Positions 24,666 to 33,387 of a stretch of DNA of 64,000 nucleotides are shown here, piece by piece (within the stretch, counting starts at the first letter, position 1; each line of letters starts with the position of its first letter). Where the stretch lies: assembly GCF_010686765.1 (NCBI RefSeq), contig NZ_JAAGWF010000027.1, positions 1 to 64,000 on the forward strand, written 5' to 3'. Made by a program: the position numbers and the translations under genes. The notes beneath the pieces are model-generated. The model did not search any database. It saw only the letters and a list, made by a program, of their open reading frames with translations, and had not been told where the DNA came from. The stretch is from Geodermatophilus sabuli (lineage in GTDB: Bacteria; Actinomycetota; Actinomycetes; Mycobacteriales; Geodermatophilaceae).

Positions 24666-25874
24666 TCATTCGGCGGGCGTACCCGACAAGGTGTCATCCC
24701 GGTAGACTGTCGCGTACACGAACGAGTCACCCTCGGCGGGCGACAAATCTGTCATCGAGTTCGCTGATGCGCCCTGCGCAACATGCCTGTGGGCCATCTC
24801 GATGAGCGCCGCTCGCATGCTGGCGACGGCGATAGGCATGTACAGGCAAGTGCTTATTACCTGGTCGGTGACGGTCACAGGCTCAAACCCGGGGACATCC
24901 AATGTCACCTGGGCGGCGCCGGACCTACGGTTTGGCGTCAAGGTTGCTCGTCTACCTCCGGAGTCGAACTCGGCAGCCAGCGCCCCGAGGTCAGCGCACC
25001 GCATCAGGCGCAGGTGACCCTCAATCAGCTGCAGGCGGGCTTCACCGGGGAGTGGATAGCTAGACGGAGCCCACAGACGGTGACTGCTGGCTTCAATGAG
25101 GTCGGAGTAGAACGCAATCACCGGCAGGACTGCGGTACGTCCGAGCGGCAATGCCGCTCCGATCGCATCCAGCGGCGTGTCCGGCGTAAAGGCAACTAGC
25201 GTGTCGTCCTCACCGAATGCGTGGGTGGCAACTAGGGATTGCGACCCCACACACCGCGCGAGGAGCGACCTCACCACATCGAAGTCCGGCTCAGGCAGGG
25301 ACCAGTCGAAGGCCTGCTTGACCGTTCCGTCCGGCTCGTCCGCCCGGCTGTTCGTCAGGTAGCTCTCAACCTGCTCACCGCGTTCCCGCTGGCGGGCCAA
25401 ACGCCCAGACGTGCTCATCCGTGGCGGCATAGTCGTGTTCTTGCACTCCAGGACCACCACTCCGGAAGTCGAAATCCCGACCACATCGCCTACCCCGATG
25501 AGAGTCGTGAGGTCGGCGACGATCGGAATTTGCCCGCTCGATATCAGCGAACGGGCGCACGCAAAGACGAAGTCGAAATCCGCTCCCTGTCCGGCAATCG
25601 ACGGTGGTTTGCCCCGGTGCTGCGACAGGGCTCGGATCGTGTGGCTGTCGAGCAACGTGTGAACCAGTCCATCCGCCATCACCCGAAGAAGGTGGCGGTG
25701 TCTCTTGCGGTCTGACGGGTCGATGTCGTCCGCGTTGGCTTCCACCTCGATCAGGGAGTCAGCGAGCCGGCGCTGCCACTCAAGCACGTCTCCCTGGGCA
25801 GGTAGAAGGGCGAGCTCAAGCATGAGCGCCCGCCTCACCTCTGCCAGATGATCTGGTCCACGACGGTCGGTCAT
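24666..25874 (-). CDS. PD-(D/E)XK nuclease-like protein, partner of AlbA_2 gene
   Basis: A 402-aa protein. The segment IGVGDVVGISTSGVVVLECK has the spacing of a PD-(D/E)XK nuclease core: Asp130, then Glu143-x-Lys145, on two hydrophobic strands. Helical sequence flanks this on the N side (residues 1-115). The C-terminal half is less recognisable (LGRTAVLPVIAFYSDLIEAS; 'GFEPVTVTDQVISTCLYMPIAVASM'). Cleavage of DNA is therefore plausible, but no specificity domain is evident. Its ATG overlaps the stop of the AlbA_2 gene by 4 bp, so both products are probably made together and act together. Confidence 0.6.
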   Translation of the reverse strand: MTDRRGPDHLAEVRRALMLELALLPAQGDVLEWQRRLADSLIEVEANADDIDPSDRKRHRHLLRVMADGLVHTLLDSHTIRALSQHRGKPPSIAGQGADFDFVFACARSLISSGQIPIVADLTTLIGVGDVVGISTSGVVVLECKNTTMPPRMSTSGRLARQRERGEQVESYLTNSRADEPDGTVKQAFDWSLPEPDFDVVRSLLARCVGSQSLVATHAFGEDDTLVAFTPDTPLDAIGAALPLGRTAVLPVIAFYSDLIEASSHRLWAPSSYPLPGEARLQLIEGHLRLMRCADLGALAAEFDSGGRRATLTPNRRSGAAQVTLDVPGFEPVTVTDQVISTCLYMPIAVASMRAALIEMAHRHVAQGASANSMTDLSPAEGDSFVYATVYRDDTLSGTPAE

Positions 25875-26983
25875 GTGGCGTCGGGCTGAGTGTCGCCTCG
25901 AAGGAGGGCGCGGCCGGCGGCGAGCTGCGCGTGGATCATGGGTGCTGTTATCGGGATCGAAGCTTCGCCGCGGCGTCTGACGATGCTGATGAAGGTCCCT
26001 TCCACGCGACCATCAATGATCGCGCCATGAACGAGGAAGGGCTTCAGCTCCTCGGGTTGCGGTGGTACGTCGATCAACATCACCATCCCGCCGTTCACCG
26101 TCACGTGCTCAACGGTGAGCCCGTACACCGGTGGGAAAACCCGCTCGTCTAAAGCCTGGTGGTACCGACGCACCATACGGGCGTCTAGGGGCAGGGGTGT
26201 CACACCTCGAATCTCCTCACCTCCCGCAACTCGTTTGGCCGACATGCCGACCACCACCACGCCACCGTCCTCCGCGTTGGCGAAGCGCGAGACTGACTGG
26301 GCCAGCGATATCCGTCCGGCGGGCCCACTGAGGTCGTAGTGCTGCGTCTTCACATCGAGCCAGTGCCCCTCTGGCTGTCCGACCAGAGCTGAGAGATGGC
26401 CTCCTCGAACGAGCCCTGCCACCGACTCGCGCGTCAGTTCACCTGAGGCGGCCGCCTCTAGCAGCAGCACCATCTCCGTCCCCACATCAAATAGGTCCAG
26501 CAGGGAACGGCCTCGCGTCGGACAGCGGAAGGACGCGTGCCACAGCCAAGGTGGTGACGCGTAATTCTCGTCGACCGACCAGTCCAGGACAGTCAGCGCA
26601 GATCGGGCCACCACAGGCTGCACCAGAGTGGCGTGGTGGGTGGGAACGCCGTCGTCCTCGTAGTCGTCCGACGCGTAAACGATGTCGAGCGCGAGGTGTC
26701 CTCCGTGCAGCGAGAACGACACTGGGGCCACCGGCGCGCCGTCTTCGGCCATGTAGCCCTCATCCGTCGCCGAGACCAAGACCGCGCCGTTGAACCCGCC
26801 TGCCTCCTCCAGTTGGCGAAGCACCCGCTGCAGATCGGCGGCGCGACAGCTCGCCAGGTCGTTCGGATGGACGACCACACCGTCGTCGGACAGCCGCCGT
26901 ACGCGGCCGGCGAACCACCAGACCACCCCTTCAGGGTCGGCGCGGATCGTGTTGCGGTAGGCGGCCGCGGGCTTGAGTGCCAC
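25871..26983 (-). CDS. Schlafen/AlbA_2 domain protein
   Basis: A 370-aa protein whose C-terminal half matches the AlbA_2 (Schlafen-type, ATP-binding or RNA-cleaving) domain: HWLDVKTQHYD (about 207-217), ISLAQSVSRFANAEDGGVVV (about 225-244) and GEEIRGVTPL, the conserved 'ExK...FANxxGG...G' pattern with Asp-x-Lys in place of Glu-x-Lys. The N-terminal 200 residues are an unrecognised domain. AlbA_2 proteins occur in several phage-defence loci and in transcription control. It is first in a two-gene operon with the PD-(D/E)XK-like protein; the GTG start lacks a strong ribosome site. The pair fits no named system that I know. Confidence 0.65.
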   Translation of the reverse strand: MALKPAAAYRNTIRADPEGVVWWFAGRVRRLSDDGVVVHPNDLASCRAADLQRVLRQLEEAGGFNGAVLVSATDEGYMAEDGAPVAPVSFSLHGGHLALDIVYASDDYEDDGVPTHHATLVQPVVARSALTVLDWSVDENYASPPWLWHASFRCPTRGRSLLDLFDVGTEMVLLLEAAASGELTRESVAGLVRGGHLSALVGQPEGHWLDVKTQHYDLSGPAGRISLAQSVSRFANAEDGGVVVVGMSAKRVAGGEEIRGVTPLPLDARMVRRYHQALDERVFPPVYGLTVEHVTVNGGMVMLIDVPPQPEELKPFLVHGAIIDGRVEGTFISIVRRRGEASIPITAPMIHAQLAAGRALLRGDTQPDAT

Positions 26984-27422
26984 CTGCTCATTGTCGAGCG
27001 GCGGCGAGCATCCGCGAGGTCAGACTGCCGTCCTCCATCTGCTTGGACCGTCGCCCGAGGCGGCGTGACTGCGCCGGTCTCGACTCAGAGTGCACTGCGA
27101 CGACGAAGAGAGCCTGGTTAGGTGCCGAGGGCTAGTGCCACGAGGCCGCCGTCAGGCACACCCGGATCTGGCACCCTTGCGACGCAGGATTCACCGCGCG
27201 AGGTTTCGCGCCTGGTTGCAGTTGTGGTTGCAGTTAGGGGCGTTCGCTCCCGTTCCCAATGGATCGCCGTCGTGCAAACGAGCACGTCAGGTCGCTTACG
27301 GAACGGTAGCGAACCGTCCCGAACGCGATCATGACGGCCTGGCAGTGCGGTGGCAGGGGCCGGCCGGAGTCGGGCTGCAGCACGACTGCGTGTCCCTATT
27401 GGAGCAACGTCGCCTGGGCGAG
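26984..27422. other. Intergenic 439 bp, no gene seen
   Basis: It lies between the start of the AlbA_2 operon and the stop of the TerD-fusion gene. I see no ORF with a ribosome site or family likeness. A short direct repeat (GGTTGCAGTT twice, near 27211-27236) is the only regular feature; it may be part of promoter control. Confidence 0.4.
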
Positions 27423-29264
27423 TCAGTCCTGTTCTTCGATGTCGACGCCGTGGCGGACGGCCAGGTCAGCGAGGTCGTCGGGGTAACCCTGACCGACGGC
27501 GCGCCAGCGCCAGGTGCCGTTGCGCTGGTACAGGGTTCCGAGGATGAGGCTGCGCTCGTCGGTGGCGGCGTCGAGCGTGGCGCGGGCGACCGGCGCGCCG
27601 TCCTGGTCGCGCAGGATCAACTCGATCGGCCCGACGTCGCCGAACGTCGCCATGTCGTCTATTGCAGCGGCGAGAAGCACTCGGCGCTGGGTCGGGGGAA
27701 GGCGGTCCGGTCGCAGCGTGCACATCGCCTCGCCGGCGATCCCGCCGGTGACGGCGACGGCTCCGGTGGGGTGCACGCGGGCGTTGTAGAAGACGAAGTC
27801 CTCGTCGACGGTGACCTGCTCGTCGGCGTCGACCACGAAGGCCACAACGTCGATGTCGTAGCTGTCCGCTGCGGTGCGACCCGGGAGCGCCCAGCGCACC
27901 TCAACCAGCCATTCCGCCGGTGCCGGGAGGTCCATGACTTCCCCGCGCACGAGGATGTGCGGGGTTGCCGGGATTGTCTGCGTCGGTGCCGCCGCGGGGA
28001 GGTGGCTGACCGACGGAACCGTGTCGATCTCTGCCGGATTGTCCGGCCAGAGGCAGGGGGTCAGGGTGTCGGCGTCCAGGGGACGAAGGCCGAGTGCCCG
28101 CGCCCGTTCGGTCCGTGGGTCGGGCACCGGGGTAGGAACGAGCACGACATCGGTGACCGAGCCGGTCAGGTTGACCGCGACGCTGGCGCCCGCCTCGAGG
28201 ACCCGCTCCCGGATGGTGGCCGCCGTTTCGTGGGCGCCGCCGAGGACGACGACGCGACGGCCGCTGAGCGGCCCGCTCGGCACGGGACTCCGTGGCGCCG
28301 GAACGGCGGTGCGGCCGGCGGTGACGGTCTCGGCGACCTTCGGCTTTCCGGGCGAGACCGCGGTCAGCAGAGCGACCAGCTCCGGCTCGGTGATGACCGG
28401 TGTGCCGTGCTGGCGGGCCCGGGCGGCCTTGCCCGTCTGCTCCTCGACGCGGTTGCAGACCAGGAGGTGGGTGCGGCCGCTGACGGTGTTCATGACGTCG
28501 AGCCCGGCATCGGTGCAGCGGCGGGTCAGGATCTCCCGCGGGATGCTGGTCGACCCGGTGATGACGACCTTCATGCCCTGCACCAGCGGCGTTCCCGGCG
28601 TCCATGGGCCGGGGGTTCGCCACGGGCAGGGCGTGCGCGGCGCCTTGGCCGGAAAGGGTGCCGGCGCGGTGTCGGTGCAGGCGGACAGCGGCAGGTCCAT
28701 GTCCAGCCGCGCGGCAGTGACGAGCGAGTGCCGCAGGATCTCGACCAGAACTCGGACGTCGTCCTCGGCGTCGTGGGCGCGCACGGCGCGCACGCCCCAG
28801 TAGTCGGCGACCGAGCCGAGCTTGAAGTCGGCGACGGGCAGGTCCAGCCGGCGGGTCAGCGCCAGGGTGCACAGCCGTTCCTCGACCGGTAAGCGCCGTC
28901 CGGCGCGCTTCGATTCGGCGGTGAGGAAGCGGTGGTCGAAGTCGGCGTTGTGGGCCACCGCGATGCGCCCGTGGACCCGGCGGGCGATGTCGTCGGCGAC
29001 ATCGGCGTACTGCGGCGCGCCGCGGAGCTTCGCGCGGGTCAGGCCGTGGATGTGCGTGGGGCCGGGATCGCAGCCCGGATCGAGCAGCGTGGACCAATTC
29101 GACTCGATCGACCCGTCGGCGGCCATCTGCGTGACCGCGACCTGCAGGACCCGGTCACTGCCAGCGCGCAGACCCGAGGTCTCCACGTCCACCACCGCGT
29201 AGCCGTATGGATAGCGGTGTGCGACCTCGGCGGGCAGAACCGCCGAGGAGAGGACCCCCGTCAT
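27423..29264 (-). CDS. DEDDh exonuclease-BRCT-BRCT-TerD fusion protein
   Basis: A 613-aa multidomain protein. Residues about 20-180 are a DnaQ-like 3'-5' exonuclease: YAVVDVETSG (Asp26, Glu28), AHNADFDHRFL and the closing His-Asp in HDAEDDVRVL. A BRCT domain follows (MKVVITGSTSIPREIL), then a second BRCT-like block (LSGRRVVVLGGAHETAATIR), and finally a TerD-like beta-sandwich (YDIDVVAFVVDADEQV, 'DFVFYNARVHP', 'LRDQDGAPVARATLDAAT'). TerD domains bind calcium in stress and phage-linked loci. The fusion suggests DNA-end processing tied to a stress complex. The ATG 29264 follows AAGGTA/TACCTT by six bases (leaderless layout); no SD. Confidence 0.85.
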   Translation of the reverse strand: MTGVLSSAVLPAEVAHRYPYGYAVVDVETSGLRAGSDRVLQVAVTQMAADGSIESNWSTLLDPGCDPGPTHIHGLTRAKLRGAPQYADVADDIARRVHGRIAVAHNADFDHRFLTAESKRAGRRLPVEERLCTLALTRRLDLPVADFKLGSVADYWGVRAVRAHDAEDDVRVLVEILRHSLVTAARLDMDLPLSACTDTAPAPFPAKAPRTPCPWRTPGPWTPGTPLVQGMKVVITGSTSIPREILTRRCTDAGLDVMNTVSGRTHLLVCNRVEEQTGKAARARQHGTPVITEPELVALLTAVSPGKPKVAETVTAGRTAVPAPRSPVPSGPLSGRRVVVLGGAHETAATIRERVLEAGASVAVNLTGSVTDVVLVPTPVPDPRTERARALGLRPLDADTLTPCLWPDNPAEIDTVPSVSHLPAAAPTQTIPATPHILVRGEVMDLPAPAEWLVEVRWALPGRTAADSYDIDVVAFVVDADEQVTVDEDFVFYNARVHPTGAVAVTGGIAGEAMCTLRPDRLPPTQRRVLLAAAIDDMATFGDVGPIELILRDQDGAPVARATLDAATDERSLILGTLYQRNGTWRWRAVGQGYPDDLADLAVRHGVDIEEQD

Positions 29265-29711
29265 GTCCGCAAGGTAGTTCCGGTCAGTGACCGTTCCGTG
29301 TTCTTGGCCAGGCGTGTCGTGACGCCTGAGCCTTGAGTGCATTAATCGGTTCTGCGGTGGCCACGGACGGGGTGGGCAGCGGCCAACCTCCGCCACATGA
29401 GAGTGCCTCGGTCTGACCTCGCCTGCGCCGAGAGCCGGGGCGGGTTTGGCTCTCGCCCTTCCCCACTCAGCCTCGGCCGATCGCACCGACCGGCCCGATG
29501 AGGGGGCAACGTGACCCACCCCTGGTCACGGCGAACCCGGCGACGATCTGATCAGCGGTCGTGACCTGCTCTTATCCCGACGTCTCCGTGACCTATTCAT
29601 GACCTATCCATCGGAAAACAGGGGTCCTGAGAGGGTACAAACGGGCCTTCCGGGGGCTCCTCCGGAGCTTCTCCAGGAGGGCTGACAGGCCATCGGACCT
29701 GGGCTTTTACG
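29265..29711. other. Right end of the element, non-coding
   Basis: About 450 bp with no supported gene between the TerD-fusion start and the tRNA. It contains the promoter of that gene, a possible arm-type site at 29589-29608, and GC-rich inverted segments around 29650-29685. Confidence 0.5.
29589..29608. repeat. Arm-type site candidate, right (TGACCTAT twice)
   Basis: Exact copy of the 20 bp at 13443-13462. It lies 102 bp inside the right attachment repeat, while the left copy lies 63 bp inside the left one. Both read in the same direction. Confidence 0.6.
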
Positions 29712-29757
29712 TGGAGCGGGTGACCGGGATCGAACCGGCATGGCCAGCTTGGAAGGC
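29710..29757. repeat. Right attachment repeat (attR-like) within tRNA-Gly
   Basis: Identical over 48 bp to 13333-13380. It covers the tRNA 3' part including anticodon loop, T arm and CCA. The tRNA stays functional because the integration kept a complete copy at this end. Confidence 0.9.
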
Positions 29758-29785
29758 TGGGGCTCTACCATTGAGCTACACCCGC
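29712..29785 (-). tRNA. tRNA-Gly (anticodon TCC)
   Basis: On the minus strand the sequence folds as a full cloverleaf. The acceptor GCGGGTG pairs with CACCCGC, the D arm GCTC pairs with GAGC, the anticodon stem CCAGC/GCTGG closes loop CTTCCAA (anticodon TCC), and the T arm loop is TTCGATC. CCA is encoded. It is the target of the 16.4-kb element. Confidence 0.97.
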
Positions 29786-29816
29786 GAGGTGCCCGCACAG
29801 CGTAGCCGCTGCGGTC

Positions 29817-32800
29817 TCAGCCCTCGCCGAGGCGCGTGGCCGCCCGCTCCACCAGCGTCATCCCCACCCCCGCCGCGATCGTCCGCGCCGCGGCCGCCTC
29901 CCGTGCCGCCTCCACCTGTTCCCCGCGTGCGGCGAGCAGCTCCGCCAGTGCCAGCCGCCCCCGCGCCAGCGCCGGCAGGAAGCCGTGCCGCTCCGCCACG
30001 GCGACCGCCGCGCGCAGGTGACCCTCGGCCGCCGTCGTCCGGCCGGCCGCGGCCTCGGCGCGGCCCAGGTAGACGCCCACCGGGCCCAGCGCGCCGATGC
30101 CGCCCTGCACGGCCAGGTGGTCGGCGAAGGGCAGCAGCCGGTCGGCGATCGCCGCCGGCACGGCCGGGTCCAGGCCCACCCGCGGAGGAGCCGCCAGGTC
30201 GGCGGCGATCTGCGCCTGCCAGCAGGTGAGCGAGAGCCAGTCCCACTGCATCGGCAGGGTCCGAAAGCCGTCCTCCGCCGCCATGGCCGCCGCGGCGACC
30301 TCGGGCTGCCCGGCCTGGAGGGCCGCCACCGCGGAGATCAGCACCGAGCCACCCCCGCCGCCGGTCTCGGCCGGATCAGGCGCCGTCTCGGCCAGCCGCT
30401 CGGGCAGGCAGCCCTGGTCGACCCAGATGAAGGCCCGCATCACCAGGTCCTGCCAGGACTGGGCGTAGAGCTGCGTCCGCTGGTTCAGCGCGGCGGACCG
30501 GTCGACGAGCTCCATCGCGACGTCCAGCGAGCCGACGAGCATCGCCCGCGCCGCCTGCATCGCCACCAGCTGCGCCTCCACCAGGGGCATCTCGTGCTCC
30601 TGCACCAGCTCCCACGCCCGCTCCCGGTCGTCGGCGTCCCCGTCGACGTCGCCCAGAGCCAGCCGGGCCACGGCCCGGCGGGTCAGGGCGAGCACCTCGA
30701 GCCCCGGTGCGCCGGCGGCCGCGCCGAGCAGCTCGTCCGCGCAGGCGATCAGCTCCGGCTCCCGACCGGGCAACCAGGCCGCGGCCAGCTGCGCCTGCAG
30801 CGCCGTGGCTAGCAGATCGGACCGCCCCGACCGGCGGGCCGCCGCCACCGCCCGGGCGGCCTCGCGACTGCCGCGTTCCCGGTCGGGGCCGTAGTGACTG
30901 ACCATGGCGAGCGCCGCCAGGGTCGGCACGCGGGCCGCGGCGTCGCCGTCCGCGGTGGAGGCGAGCAGGGACTCCAGCCGGCCGACCAGCTGCTCGGGAT
31001 AGGTGCCGTACGCGACCGGGAACCACAGCCCGCCGATCCCCCCGAGCTGCCCGGCCGCGGTGGCGGCCGTGGCGGTGTCCCCGCGGACGAGGGCCGAGTC
31101 GATCGCCTCGACGAGCAACCGCTGCGCGGCGGCCCACGCCCCGGTCCGGCCCAGCGTCGTGCCCGCCCGCAGCAGCAGGTCCTGCCGGAGCTCCGGGGAT
31201 CCGGTGCCCGCGTCGTCGTCGAGCACCTCGAGCGCGCGCTCCCACCACCGGGCCGCGCTCTCGTGCGCGTGGTCCCGCGAGGCCTGCGTGGCCGCGGCGG
31301 CGCACGCGGCCACGGTGGCGTCGGCATCCGTGACGGGCCGCCCGGAGACGAGGTGGTGCGCCCGCACGAACGGGTCGGCGGTACCGGGCAGCGCGTCCGC
31401 CAGCCGGGCGTGCAGCCGGGCCCGCCGCAGCTCCGGCGTCTCGGCCAGCAACGCCTCCCGGACCAGCGCGTGGGCGAAGCCCAGCCGGCCGGGACCCTCC
31501 CGGCGGACCAGCCCCACCGCCTGCGCCGCGTCCAGGGCGTCGAGCAGCTCCTCGTCGCCGCTCCCGGCCGCGCGCTGCAGGAGCGCCACGTCGAAGCGCT
31601 GCCCGGCGACCGCCGCCAGCCGCAGCGCCGCCCGTGCGCCGTCGGGCAGCCCGGCCAGCCGGCGGTCCAGAACCGCCCGCACGCCCGCCGGCAGCGTTCC
31701 GGTTCCGGACGCCGTCAGCGAGCGGGCCAGCTCGGTGGCGAAGAACGGGTTGCCGCCCGACCGGGCGTGCAGGTCGGCCAGGGTCGCCTCTTCCAGCGGG
31801 GAGTCGACGGCCGCGCGTACCAGCGCCCCGGTGCCCGTGGCGTCCAGCGGACCGAGCTCCAGCCCGAGGAAGCCGGGCGTGCGCACCAGCGTCGCCCGCA
31901 CCCGGGCCAGCCCCTCGTCGAGCACGCCCGAGCGGCAGGTGGCCAGCACCGCGATCGGCCCGTGCCGCAGCTCCACCGCGAGGAAGGACAGCAACCGCAG
32001 GGACGCCGGATCGGCCCAGTGCACGTCGTCGAGGACGACGACCACCCGGCCCTCGGACGACGCCGCGACCAGCGACCGCAGCACCCGCTCGAACGCGGCG
32101 AAGGCCCCCGCCTCCCCGTCGCTGAGCGGATCGGGGCGCCCCGACAGCGACGAGACGACCTGTTGCCACGGCCACAGGGCGGGGGCGTCGTCGTCCTCGT
32201 GGCACCGGCCCCAAGCGACGTGCGCTCCGGCGCCGGCGGTCACCGCCTCGGTGACCAGCCGGGTCTTGCCGATGCCCGCCTCGCCCTCGACGAGCACGAA
32301 CCGGGGCCCCGACCGCGGCAGGCCGGCCAGGACGTCCCGCAGCCGCGCCAGTTCCGCCGCCCGCCCGACCAGCCCCGGCTCGGAGACCAGCCCCGGCTCG
32401 GAGACCGGCCCCGGCTCGGAGATCGGCCCCGGCTCGGAGACCGGCCCGGGCTCGGGGACGTGCGCCGGGTGGGGGCCGGCCGGGTGCTCGCCGCGCAGCA
32501 CGCGGGCCTGGGCGCTCCGCAGCGCCGGACCGGGCTCGACGCCCAGCTCGTCGTCGAGCAGCCGGTGCACCTGCGCGTAGCGCGCCAGGGCGTCGGCGGA
32601 GCGGCCGGCCGCGGCGAGGGCGTCGAGCAGCAGCACCCACCCGCCCTCGCGCAGCGGGTGCTGGGCCACGAGCGCCTCGCCCTCGGCGACGGCCTCCCCG
32701 GTGCGGCCCAGCGCGAGCAGCGCCGCCACCCGGTCCTCCCGGCAGGCGTCCCGCAGCGCCTCGAGCCGGCCGCGGACGGCGACGGCGAAGGGGCGGTCGC

Positions 32801-33221
32801 CGGCGTCCTCCAGCGCCACCGGCCCGCGCCACAGGCCCAGTGCCTCGTCCGCCAGCCGCAACGCCGACGACGCGTCCCCCGAGGCGAGCGCAGCGGCAGC
32901 CGCGGAGGCCCGGCCGGTGAAGCGGTCGGCGTCGACGTCGGCGGGGGAGACGTCCAGCCGGTAGCCGGTCGGCGTGCGCTCCAGGGTCCCCGCGCCCAGC
33001 AGCCGCCGCAGCCGGGAGACGTAGGTCTGCACCGAGCCGTCGGGGTCGGCCGGCGGCGACCCACCCCAGAGCTCGTCGACGACCCGGTCGCTGGACACCG
33101 CCCGGCCGGCCTCGCTGAGCAGCAGCCCCAGCAGCACGCGCTGCAGCGGACTGCCCAGCTCCAGCGGCGCTCCGCCGGGCGAGGAGCGGACCTCGACGGC
33201 GCCGAGCACCCCGTACTCCAC
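29817..33221 (-). CDS. BTAD/AfsR-like regulator with AAA ATPase and helical repeats
   Basis: A 1,134-aa regulator. An OmpR-type winged helix (about 1-95; VSRLRRLLGAG) is followed by a bacterial transcriptional activation domain (about 95-240; 'GWVLLLDALAAAGRSADALARY'). After a repetitive linker comes an AAA/STAND ATPase with Walker A EGEAGIGKTR and Walker B-like VVVVLDDVHWADP. The rest is helical TPR-like repeats. Such SARP-family proteins switch on secondary metabolism or stress genes. The divergent glycosyltransferase gene at 33388 is a probable target. Start at GTG 33221 has GGAGG with a five-base spacer; GTG 33227 overlaps that site. Confidence 0.85.
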   Translation of the reverse strand: MEYGVLGAVEVRSSPGGAPLELGSPLQRVLLGLLLSEAGRAVSSDRVVDELWGGSPPADPDGSVQTYVSRLRRLLGAGTLERTPTGYRLDVSPADVDADRFTGRASAAAAALASGDASSALRLADEALGLWRGPVALEDAGDRPFAVAVRGRLEALRDACREDRVAALLALGRTGEAVAEGEALVAQHPLREGGWVLLLDALAAAGRSADALARYAQVHRLLDDELGVEPGPALRSAQARVLRGEHPAGPHPAHVPEPGPVSEPGPISEPGPVSEPGLVSEPGLVGRAAELARLRDVLAGLPRSGPRFVLVEGEAGIGKTRLVTEAVTAGAGAHVAWGRCHEDDDAPALWPWQQVVSSLSGRPDPLSDGEAGAFAAFERVLRSLVAASSEGRVVVVLDDVHWADPASLRLLSFLAVELRHGPIAVLATCRSGVLDEGLARVRATLVRTPGFLGLELGPLDATGTGALVRAAVDSPLEEATLADLHARSGGNPFFATELARSLTASGTGTLPAGVRAVLDRRLAGLPDGARAALRLAAVAGQRFDVALLQRAAGSGDEELLDALDAAQAVGLVRREGPGRLGFAHALVREALLAETPELRRARLHARLADALPGTADPFVRAHHLVSGRPVTDADATVAACAAAATQASRDHAHESAARWWERALEVLDDDAGTGSPELRQDLLLRAGTTLGRTGAWAAAQRLLVEAIDSALVRGDTATAATAAGQLGGIGGLWFPVAYGTYPEQLVGRLESLLASTADGDAAARVPTLAALAMVSHYGPDRERGSREAARAVAAARRSGRSDLLATALQAQLAAAWLPGREPELIACADELLGAAAGAPGLEVLALTRRAVARLALGDVDGDADDRERAWELVQEHEMPLVEAQLVAMQAARAMLVGSLDVAMELVDRSAALNQRTQLYAQSWQDLVMRAFIWVDQGCLPERLAETAPDPAETGGGGGSVLISAVAALQAGQPEVAAAAMAAEDGFRTLPMQWDWLSLTCWQAQIAADLAAPPRVGLDPAVPAAIADRLLPFADHLAVQGGIGALGPVGVYLGRAEAAAGRTTAAEGHLRAAVAVAERHGFLPALARGRLALAELLAARGEQVEAAREAAAARTIAAGVGMTLVERAATRLGEG
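32368..32458 (-). repeat. 18-bp tandem repeat, about five units, encoding (SEPGPx)n
   Basis: Units close to CGGCTCGGAGACCAGCCC repeat head to tail. They encode a proline-glutamate-rich linker (PVSEPGPISEPGPVSEPG) between the BTAD and ATPase parts of the large regulator. Unit number is likely to vary between strains through slippage. Confidence 0.85.
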
Positions 33222-33387
33222 GCCCACCTCCGGCGGTCCGACCTGCGCGTTCAGCGGACGTCCAGCGGACGACCGGCCGAGGCGGGGGAAGCGTCGCGCC
33301 GCGTCGAGTCACCGTCAAGCGGCCCGGCGCACGGTTCTCCCGTCGTCCCGCCCACCCGGTGCGGGAGCCCAGCCCGAGGAGGACGCC

